6,092 nucleotides of DNA from Burkholderiales bacterium (GTDB lineage: Bacteria > Pseudomonadota > Gammaproteobacteria > Burkholderiales > Burkholderiaceae_C), in NCBI GenBank assembly GCA_025354615.1, contig JANXMO010000549.1, positions 1 through 6,092 of the forward strand. Reading direction: 5' to 3'. The translations under genes were made by a program, and so were the position numbers. Under the pieces are notes generated by a model. The model ran no database searches. It saw only the letters and a program-made list of their open reading frames with translations, and was not told the DNA's origin. Below, piece by piece: positions 1 to 4,690 of this stretch. Every line of letters begins with the position of its first letter. Within the stretch, counting starts at the first letter, position 1.

Positions 1-40
1 GGGGGGGCCGCCTTGCAGGGCGCGAAATAGAAGCAGGCAT
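1..40 (-). CDS. Possible 5' end of a truncated gene
   Basis: On the minus strand an ATG at 40-38 opens a frame that stays open to the window edge and reads MPASISRPARRPP. A GGAG lies nine bases upstream of the ATG, at about 50-53, which is a reasonable ribosome binding site and the main reason to list this. Thirteen codons are too few to identify a product or to rule out chance. The gene would be co-directional with glmU and about 165 bp downstream of it. Confidence 0.2.
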   Translation of the reverse strand, partial: MPASISRPARRPP

Positions 41-165
41 GTTGAAAGGCTCCGGTGAAGTGCAAGGTTCACAGCTTGATGCTATTGCGTTCCCCCTGTG
101 GAAGCGCCTGCGAAAAGACGGCTGTGAAACCGAAGAACACCACCGCCGTTTACCGCATTGACTTC

Positions 166-190
166 AAAAAACACGCTTGCAAGTGGGTTT
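166..190 (-). terminator. Weak candidate intrinsic terminator of glmU
   Basis: About 17 bases after the glmU stop, the minus strand can fold AAAC-(cc)-AC against GT-GTTT around an eight-base loop. The stem runs straight into a run of six T. It is short, AT-rich and bulged, so it is much weaker than a textbook terminator. It is listed for its position just after the gene and for the T-run. Confidence 0.25.
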
Positions 191-206
191 CGCAATGCCC
201 CCAGCT

Positions 207-1598
207 TCACTTCTCGCCGCGGGTTTTTGGGGTCGGCCGCTGCCATTCCGGCAAGGTGAATTGGCGCGGCCGGGCCACGGTCAAGCGCCCGGGCGGCACA
301 TCGGCGGACACGGTCGAACCGGCGCCGATGGTGGCGCCGTCACCGACCGTCAGTGGCGCCACCAGCACACAATTGCTGCCCACGTGCACGTTGTCGCCGA
401 TCCGCGTGCGGTGCTTGTTCGCGCCGTCGTAATTGGCGGTGATGCTGCCGGCGCCGAAGTTCACCTGCTCGCCCACCGTGGCGTCGCCCAGGTAAGCCAG
501 GTGATTGGCTTTGCTGCCGCGCCCGAGCATCGAGTTTTTCACCTCGACGAAGTTGCCGATGTGCACCTCATCACCCAACACGGCGCCCGGGCGCAAGCGG
601 GCATACGGGCCGACGCTGGCGCCGGCGCCAACGGTCACGCCAAGCGCGTCGCCATCGATGTGGGTGAACGGGTGGATCACCGTGCCGGCGCCGATGCGCG
701 CGTTGCGCAGCAGGCAATTGGCGCCAATGCGCACGCCGTCGCCCAGCTGCACCTCCCCTTCAAAGAGGCAGTTGACGTCGATGGCCACGTCGCGCCCGCA
801 GCGCAGTGCACCGCGCACGTCGAAGCGGGCCGGGTCGGCCAGCCGTACGCCGGCTTCAAGCAGGGCGTTGGCCTGCTGGCGCTGGTAGCGCCGCTCCAGC
901 TCGGCCAGCTGCAACGGGCTGTTGACGCCCAGCACCTCGGTGTCCGATTGCGGCTGGGCCGCCACCACCGGCACGCCATCGGCCACGGCCAGGGCCACGA
1001 CGTCGGTCAGGTAGTACTCGCCCTGGGCGTTGTCGGGCGTCAGGCGGGCCAGCCAGCCTTTGAGCAACGATGTGGGCGCCGCCATCACGCCGGTGTAGAC
1101 CTCGCGGATGGCGCGCTGCGCAAGGGTTGCGTCTTTGTGTTCGACGATGGCGCGGAGGGTGCCGCTGGCGTCGCGCACGATGCGGCCGTAACCGCTGGCG
1201 TCGGCCAGCTCAAGCGTCAGCAGTGCCAGCCGGCTGGCGGCGCAGGCGGCCACCAGCGCGCGCGCGGTGGCCGCTTCGATCAGTGGCACGTCGCCATTGA
1301 GAATCAGCGTGATGCCCTCATCATCTGTCAACCACGGCAGTGCTTGCTGCACGGCGTGGCCGGTGCCGCGCTGCGGGCTTTGGCGCACGAATTGCAACCG
1401 GGGTGCCCTGACGGCAGCTTCCACCTGTTCGGCACCGTGGCCGGTGACGACAACGATATGCTGCGCCTGCAAAGCCGCCGCGGTGTTCAGCACATGCTGC
1501 AGCAGGCTGCGCCCGGCCAGCAGGTGCAGTACCTTCGGCAGATCCGATTTCATCCGCGTGCCTTTGCCGGCCGCCATGACCACGATGTCCAGTCCCAT
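207..1598 (-). CDS. glmU: GlmU: bifunctional GlcN-1-P acetyltransferase / GlcNAc-1-P uridyltransferase
   Basis: This cytoplasmic enzyme makes UDP-GlcNAc in two steps: it acetylates glucosamine-1-phosphate with acetyl-CoA, then couples the product to UTP. UDP-GlcNAc feeds peptidoglycan and lipopolysaccharide synthesis. The protein is 463 aa, close to the family's usual ~456. The N-terminal uridyltransferase domain (about 1-230) has the nucleotide-binding loop AAGKGTRM (9-16), SDLPK ending at Lys22, QRGTGHA (76-82), the metal-binding NGDVPL (101-106, Asp103), IVEHKDA and GEYYLTD (193-199), and Asn226. The C-terminal left-handed beta-helix acetyltransferase domain (about 250-455) has hexapeptide repeats, [20 protein letters not shown] with His366 matching the E. 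coli catalytic histidine, and TANYDGANK. The start at 1598 gives the family's normal N-terminus. The frame is open upstream to an ATG at 1694, but that 32-residue extension is basic, unlike GlmU, and would overlap the divergent lipoprotein gene. Only an A-rich, weakly Shine-Dalgarno-like AAGAAAG precedes the start. One oddity: the loop that reads EINTG in E. coli reads EVYTG here (Tyr168). Confidence 0.97.
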   Translation of the reverse strand: MGLDIVVMAAGKGTRMKSDLPKVLHLLAGRSLLQHVLNTAAALQAQHIVVVTGHGAEQVEAAVRAPRLQFVRQSPQRGTGHAVQQALPWLTDDEGITLILNGDVPLIEAATARALVAACAASRLALLTLELADASGYGRIVRDASGTLRAIVEHKDATLAQRAIREVYTGVMAAPTSLLKGWLARLTPDNAQGEYYLTDVVALAVADGVPVVAAQPQSDTEVLGVNSPLQLAELERRYQRQQANALLEAGVRLADPARFDVRGALRCGRDVAIDVNCLFEGEVQLGDGVRIGANCLLRNARIGAGTVIHPFTHIDGDALGVTVGAGASVGPYARLRPGAVLGDEVHIGNFVEVKNSMLGRGSKANHLAYLGDATVGEQVNFGAGSITANYDGANKHRTRIGDNVHVGSNCVLVAPLTVGDGATIGAGSTVSADVPPGRLTVARPRQFTLPEWQRPTPKTRGEK

Positions 1599-1632
1599 GC
1601 GATGTGCTTTCTTTTTTTCTCGACGTTTCAAA
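1599..1632. promoter_or_regulatory. 34-bp gap between divergent glmU and lipoprotein gene
   Basis: This short segment separates the glmU start (1598, minus) from the preferred lipoprotein start (1633, plus). It contains a run of seven T (1612-1618), which on the glmU strand is an A-rich leader ending in AAGAAAG about eight bases before the start. It is too short to hold two full sigma-70 promoters, so at least one promoter must lie inside the opposing coding sequence. I see no clear -35/-10 pair in it. Confidence 0.35.
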
Positions 1633-2502
1633 ATGCGCCAGGCGCTGCTCGTGGCGCTGGCGTTCGGCCTTGCCATTCTCGGCGGCTGCGCCACTTTGCG
1701 CCTGAGCTACAGCCAGAGTGACCAGCTGACCTACTGGTGGCTGGACGGCTATGCCGATTTCAACAGCGCACAAACGCCGCGCGTGCGCGCCGCGCTGGCC
1801 GAGGGCCTGCGTTGGCACCGCACGACGCAGCTACCCGATATCTTGGCGCAAATCGAGCGCGCCAGCGCCGAGGCGACCGAGCCGGCAACGGCAGCGCAAA
1901 TGTGCCGCTGGCACGGCGACCTGGTGCAGCGCGCCAGTACCGCCTTCGAGCACTTCCTGCCGGCGCTGGCCGAATTGACGCCCACCTTGACGCCGCAACA
2001 GCTGCAGCACCTGGAACACAAGTACGAGAAGAACAACGAGAAATTCGTTGCCGAGTACTTGCAAAGCGACCCGGAAGACCGGCTCAAAGCCGCCGTCAAA
2101 CGCGCCGTCGACCGGGCGGAAATGCTATACGGCCGGATCGAGCGGGCGCCGCGCGAGCGCATTGCCGCTGGCGTGGCCCAGTCGCCGTTTGACCCGCAAT
2201 TGCAGCTGGAGGAACACCGCCGGCTGCAGCACGAGGTGCTCGACACCTTGCGCCGCTTGAAGGCCGAAGGGGCCAACCCAATGCAGATTCAGGCGGCTTG
2301 GCGCGGCGTGGCGCAACACATGGTGGTGTCACCCAACGAGGCGCACCGCGTCTACCAGCAGCGCCTGCTGGCCTACAACTGTGCCTTGGCGGCGCAAGTC
2401 CACAACGCCAGCCCGCCGCCGCAGCGCCAGCGCGCCGCCAAGCGGCTCAAGAGCTGGGCCGACGACTTGCGCCCGCTGCTGCTACCCGCCGTGGGCGCCT
2501 GA
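1633..2502 (+). CDS. DUF6279-type lipoprotein
   Basis: This is a predicted lipoprotein of 289 aa with no established function. Residues 1-19 form a lipoprotein signal peptide: a hydrophobic stretch ([13 protein letters not shown]) leading into the lipobox LGGC, with Cys19 as the lipidated residue. The mature part is charged and mostly alpha-helical. It carries [19 protein letters not shown] (25-43) and [10 protein letters not shown] (61-70), which I recognise from memory as typical of the DUF6279 lipoprotein family in proteobacteria. A long helical stretch follows (about 120-215), then a Pro/Arg-rich patch (260-270). The start is uncertain. ATG 1633 gives a compact signal peptide but has no Shine-Dalgarno. 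An in-frame ATG at 1597 would add 12 residues including RRFK, giving a more basic n-region, and would overlap the glmU start codon. The gene converges on the DUF4136-type lipoprotein gene. A role in the envelope is inferred only from the lipobox. Confidence 0.87.
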   Translation: MRQALLVALAFGLAILGGCATLRLSYSQSDQLTYWWLDGYADFNSAQTPRVRAALAEGLRWHRTTQLPDILAQIERASAEATEPATAAQMCRWHGDLVQRASTAFEHFLPALAELTPTLTPQQLQHLEHKYEKNNEKFVAEYLQSDPEDRLKAAVKRAVDRAEMLYGRIERAPRERIAAGVAQSPFDPQLQLEEHRRLQHEVLDTLRRLKAEGANPMQIQAAWRGVAQHMVVSPNEAHRVYQQRLLAYNCALAAQVHNASPPPQRQRAAKRLKSWADDLRPLLLPAVGA

Positions 2503-2504
2503 CG

Positions 2505-2519
2505 CAGCGGCCGCCGCTG
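2505..2519. repeat. GC hairpin between convergent lipoprotein genes
   Basis: CAGCGG and CCGCTG form a perfect six-base-pair stem with a three-base loop, starting two bases after the plus-strand lipoprotein stop. A second hairpin, GACCG-CTG-CGGTC (2546-2558), overlaps the stop codon of the opposing gene. Neither is followed by a T-run on either strand, so these are not canonical intrinsic terminators. Their place in a 54-bp convergent gap makes a role in 3' end formation or transcript stability plausible. Such stems also occur by chance in GC-rich DNA. Confidence 0.35.
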
Positions 2520-2556
2520 TTGCGCATGTTGCTGCCGCTGGCCACGACCGCTGCGG

Positions 2557-3177
2557 TCAAGGCGTGAGCGGCGCCACAACCGCGTGCGGGGCGGCGTTGC
2601 CGGCGGGAAAGTCTTTCAGCGCCGCGGCGAACATCGCGCCCAGCAGCGTGTTGAGGGACGGTGAGCCGCCTTCGTTGCTGGCGTGCGCTTCATACAGCAG
2701 CTCGCCGCTGCGGCGGTCGCGGATCAGCAGCACCACTTCGCGGTCATAAAGCGCCGGCGGCCCGCCCCACAATCCCCACGAACTCCACGGGCGGCCACCC
2801 CAGCCAAAGCCGAACGGTACGCGCCGCAATCCGCCGCCGCCATACCAGAACGGGTCATTGAACAGCGCCGCGTTTTCGCTGCCATCGGCCCGCGCATCCA
2901 GCTGAATACTGACGTCGGCCGGCGCTTCAGCCGCAGCCGGCTTGAAACCTGCGGCCTCGATCGCCCCGCGCGCCGCGTCTTCCAATAGCTGCTGCTGTGC
3001 CGCACGCGCCTGCTGCGAAGGCAGGCGCTCGAAGCGGTAATGGCCGGGCGCGCGCCCGGCTGGCCACTGGCTGTAAGCCGTGACCTCGCTTCGCAGCTCG
3101 TTCAGCGTGGCGCAGCCTGACAGGGCCACCAGAACGAGGGCCAAAACACCCGAGCGCCGCCGCAGAGTTTTATTCAT
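2557..3177 (-). CDS. DUF4136-type lipoprotein
   Basis: This is a predicted lipoprotein of 206 aa with unknown function. The signal peptide has a basic n-region (KTLRRR), a hydrophobic core (VLALVLVAL) and the lipobox LSGC, with Cys22 as the lipidated residue. The mature part has VTAYSQWPAG (32-41) and YRFERLPSQQ (47-56), then a helical Ala/Gln-rich stretch. VSIQLDA (89-95) follows, then a Gly/Trp/Phe-rich segment (about 108-142), and finally a beta-rich end with REVVLLIRDRRSGELLYEAHA (146-166). This order matches my memory of DUF4136 proteins in Burkholderiales. The start at 3177 gives a standard lipoprotein signal. An in-frame ATG at 3204 would add nine residues that do not improve it, and neither start has a good ribosome binding site. 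The gene is co-directional with the cytochrome b gene upstream but 118 bp away, so operon membership is unclear. Confidence 0.87.
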   Translation of the reverse strand: MNKTLRRRSGVLALVLVALSGCATLNELRSEVTAYSQWPAGRAPGHYRFERLPSQQARAAQQQLLEDAARGAIEAAGFKPAAAEAPADVSIQLDARADGSENAALFNDPFWYGGGGLRRVPFGFGWGGRPWSSWGLWGGPPALYDREVVLLIRDRRSGELLYEAHASNEGGSPSLNTLLGAMFAAALKDFPAGNAAPHAVVAPLTP

Positions 3178-3212
3178 CGATGCATCACTGTTGCGCCAAG
3201 CCATGAGTCAAT

Positions 3213-3225
3213 CGCCGAAGCGGCG
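3213..3225. repeat. Short hairpin between cytochrome b gene and DUF4136 gene
   Basis: CGCCG-AAG-CGGCG forms a perfect five-base-pair stem in the 118-bp gap. On the minus strand it lies downstream of the cytochrome gene and just upstream of a TTGACT hexamer (3211-3206), which resembles a -35 element for the DUF4136-type gene. No convincing -10 follows, and no T-run makes the stem a terminator. The call is a weak structural observation only. Confidence 0.25.
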
Positions 3226-3295
3226 GGTCTGTGCGCGCCATCATGCACCAAGTGACTGGCCCTTTTTCGCGTGCGGCGCGGCTGCAGCGGCCAGC

Positions 3296-3880
3296 TTATT
3301 CGTCCACTTCCTTGTAGCCCGTCAACATGGGTCTGATCAACTTGTCTCGCTTGAACGCGACGTGGAACACGATGGCCAGCAAGTGCAAGGCGATGAGCAC
3401 GAACAGCGCGTTGGCGATGCGGTGATGCAGGCCGCTCAGCCGCAGCGACAGCTCATCGCTGACCCACGCGGCCAGCGGCCCGGTGTAGGAAATTTCATCG
3501 TTGCTGAAAAGCCCCGTTGCCGCTTGCGTCGCCAGCAAAGCCAGCATCGCCACCACCGAGAGCGCGCCCAATGGGTTGTGCCCCAGGCCTTGCCAGCGCC
3601 CCTGCCAGTAGGCCTTCAACGTGCGCGGCGTTGGAATGAAGTTGGCGAAGCGGGCATGGGTGGAGCCGACGAAGCCCCACACGAGCCGAAACACCACCAG
3701 TCCGCCGATCGTCATGCCCGCCAGCCCGTGAAGGCGCATCCACTCGCCCCCCATGCGCCCGCTGACGATGGCCGTCAACACCGCCGCTGCGAGTGCCCAG
3801 TGGAATGCGCGAGTCGGCACATCCCAGACGCGGACTCGGCTGCGTGCTGCATTCGTTGTCGGCGTCGTCATGTCCGTCAT
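3296..3880 (-). CDS. Cytochrome b561/COG3658-type membrane cytochrome b
   Basis: This is an inner-membrane b-type cytochrome of 194 aa, of the kind that passes electrons between quinones and periplasmic partners (PF01292-like, hydrogenase-cytochrome-b group). The N-terminal signature VRVWDVPTRAFHWAL (16-30) is the hallmark of this group. Four hydrophobic helices lie at about 22-41, 53-72, 104-124 and 154-175. Candidate haem-ligand histidines are His27 in FHW of helix 1, His51 at the start of helix 2 (RLHGLAG), His152/His153 (LHHRIA) and His166 (ALHLLAI) in helix 4. The start codon at 3880 overlaps the stop of the upstream rhodanese-like gene as ATGA, and no separate Shine-Dalgarno is visible, so translation is probably coupled. 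An alternative ATG lies three codons in (3871). No c-type cytochrome or hydrogenase subunit (no CxxCH motif) is encoded in the window, so the electron donor and acceptor are unknown. Confidence 0.92.
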   Translation of the reverse strand: MTDMTTPTTNAARSRVRVWDVPTRAFHWALAAAVLTAIVSGRMGGEWMRLHGLAGMTIGGLVVFRLVWGFVGSTHARFANFIPTPRTLKAYWQGRWQGLGHNPLGALSVVAMLALLATQAATGLFSNDEISYTGPLAAWVSDELSLRLSGLHHRIANALFVLIALHLLAIVFHVAFKRDKLIRPMLTGYKEVDE

Positions 3881-4347
3881 GGCGGCGTTGACGCGGCACG
3901 GGGCGCCGGCGCCACGATGTGCACGACCGCCTTGCCACCTTCTTGCTCATAGTCTTCCGAGCCGGTGGCGCCGGCCACGGCAAAACCCCTGGCCGTCAGC
4001 AAATCACCCGCAGCCCCGGCGCGCTGCGCGTGGTTGGAGACAGTGACGATGGTGCGGTCACGCGGCAAATAAGCCAACTGCTGTTCCAGGTCCTTGTTCT
4101 GGACATTGAGAAAGACGGGGAAGCTGCCGTATTTGATGAGTTCGTCAGGCCGGCGCAAATCGAGCAACAACAGCTTGGCCGGCTGGGCCAGCAAGGCATC
4201 GACCTCGCCGGCATTGAGCCGCTTGGTCTTGTACTTCCAGACCTGTGCAGCAGGCGCCGAGGCAGCGGCGGCTTGCTGCGCCTGCACGAAAGAGCTGCTC
4301 ATGGCGAGTGCCAGAACGAGTGCTGTGGGAATGCGCTTAAGGTTCAT
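3877..4347 (-). CDS. Exported rhodanese-like protein lacking the catalytic cysteine
   Basis: This is a predicted periplasmic single-domain rhodanese-fold protein of 156 aa. Residues 1-23 look like a Sec signal peptide: MNLKRIP, a hydrophobic core, then likely cleavage after VQA. An Ala-rich linker follows. The rhodanese-like domain spans about 38-145: LLLLDLRRPDEL (59-70) matches the conserved D-R region, and TIVTVSNHAQRAGAAGDLL (99-117) matches the strand, active-site loop and helix. In active rhodaneses the loop starts with the catalytic cysteine (CxxxxR). Here it is Ser104-NHAQ-Arg109, encoded by TCC at 4038-4036, so sulfurtransferase activity is not expected. The C-terminal part (EDYEQEGGKAVVHIVAP, then a Pro/Ala tail) also lacks the usual GG...W ending. 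The start at 4347 is chosen for the signal peptide and follows GGGAAAGAAA, a moderate ribosome binding site. It is the first gene of the operon with the cytochrome b. A binding or scaffold role is possible; the function is unknown. Confidence 0.88.
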   Translation of the reverse strand: MNLKRIPTALVLALAMSSSFVQAQQAAAASAPAAQVWKYKTKRLNAGEVDALLAQPAKLLLLDLRRPDELIKYGSFPVFLNVQNKDLEQQLAYLPRDRTIVTVSNHAQRAGAAGDLLTARGFAVAGATGSEDYEQEGGKAVVHIVAPAPRAASTPP

Positions 4348-4550
4348 GCCGGTTTCTTTCCCTGAGTCAGTGACGCCGCGGAGTCGTTTGTAGAGAGCAC
4401 TCAAGCAGCAGCAATCGTGCCAGTGGCAGTCTGGCGATCAGGGACTGCAGGCGTTGGGTTTGCAACAGCCGGTGTTGGCCGGCAAGCGGCGGCTGTTGAC
4501 AGTGCAGCAGCACCTCGCCGAATGGCAATCGCAATCGCTTGGAGACATGT

Positions 4551-4568
4551 CGCCGCAACGGCGTTTTT
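4551..4568 (+). terminator. Candidate intrinsic terminator or attenuator upstream of the TonB receptor
   Basis: CGCCG-CAA-CGGCG is a perfect five-base-pair GC stem with a three-base loop, followed directly by TTTTT. This is the best-formed intrinsic-terminator pattern in the window. It points toward the TonB-dependent receptor gene, about 120 bp before its start, with no recognised plus-strand gene ending upstream. It could stop read-through into the receptor, attenuate a long leader, end a small RNA, or be chance. The stem is short, so confidence is moderate. Confidence 0.4.
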
Positions 4569-4620
4569 ACGGGGATAGGCGCGAATTGGCGTCGAAAACA
4601 GCATGAGCTTAGGTGAAAAG

Positions 4621-4636
4621 CTGCTGGGCACAGCAG
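4621..4636 (+). repeat. Hairpin in the probable leader of the TonB receptor
   Basis: CTGCTG-GGCA-CAGCAG is a perfect six-base-pair inverted repeat with a four-base loop. Its right arm overlaps the AGGTG (4635-4639) that could serve as ribosome binding site for the alternative receptor start ATG 4649. If that start is used, the hairpin could mask the binding site. If translation begins at GTG 4691, the hairpin simply lies in or upstream of the leader. Confidence 0.35.
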
Positions 4637-4676
4637 GTGCTTATAGAGATGTTCACCGTTTCCCTGAAGACCACAC

Positions 4677-4682
4677 AAGAGG
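4677..4682 (+). promoter_or_regulatory. Ribosome binding site deciding the receptor start
   Basis: AAGAGG lies eight bases upstream of GTG 4691 and is the best Shine-Dalgarno match near the receptor gene. Together with the signal peptide that follows, it favours GTG 4691 over ATG 4649 as the start codon. Confidence 0.55.
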
Positions 4683-4690
4683 CCTATCCC

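Larger units (their letters stand above)
1..206. other. Region downstream of glmU, no confident gene
   Basis: No convincing complete gene lies between the window edge and the glmU stop codon. The plus strand has a short open frame from position 3 to a TGA at 159-161, with nothing recognisable in it. The minus strand carries a candidate terminator near 166-190 and a possible gene start at position 40. glmS often follows glmU in related bacteria, but the minus-strand reading at position 40 does not begin with the MCGIVG motif expected of GlmS. The first seven bases are all G, which may be natural or may reflect a contig edge. Confidence 0.5.
4348..4690. promoter_or_regulatory. Divergent regulatory region, rhodanese-cytochrome operon / TonB receptor
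   Basis: These 343 bp separate two outward-facing transcription units and should hold both promoters. I found no convincing -35/-10 pair. A TTGACA at 4496-4501 (plus) has no matching -10 at 16-18 bp. On the minus strand a TACAAA near the operon start has only a poor -35. I see no Fur-box-like AT-rich inverted repeat. The region holds a stem-loop with a T-run (4551-4568), a second hairpin (4621-4636) and a short tandem repeat, AATCGCAATCGC (about 4527-4538). A plus-strand frame is open from 4394 to a TGA at 4604-4606 and is Gln-rich. It has no good start or family resemblance, so I do not call it a gene. Confidence 0.5.

Noticed and set aside
1267..1632. Long N-terminal extension of the DUF6279-type lipoprotein frame
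   Set aside because: The frame is open upstream into glmU, but that part is the antisense of GlmU. The lipoprotein signal peptide begins at 1633 (or at most 1597).
177..1721. A 514-codon open frame on the plus strand running antisense to glmU
   Set aside because: The opposite strand carries an unmistakable full-length GlmU with all catalytic motifs. The antisense reading is rich in His, Ala, Gly and Gln, with no family resemblance, as expected for the shadow of a high-GC gene.
3080..3952. A 290-codon plus-strand open frame across the cytochrome b gene
   Set aside because: It is antisense to a clear four-helix cytochrome b and to the DUF4136 signal peptide region, and is rich in Arg, His and Gln with no recognisable domain.
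4496..4525. TTGACA at 4496-4501 as the -35 of a sigma-70 promoter for the receptor
   Set aside because: No acceptable -10 hexamer lies 16-18 bases downstream; the sequence there reads CGAATGG.
4394..4606. Gln-rich plus-strand open frame before the TonB receptor, considered as a small gene or gene remnant
   Set aside because: Its third positions are GC-rich, but it lacks a good start codon with ribosome binding site, passes straight through the terminator-like hairpin, and resembles no family I know.
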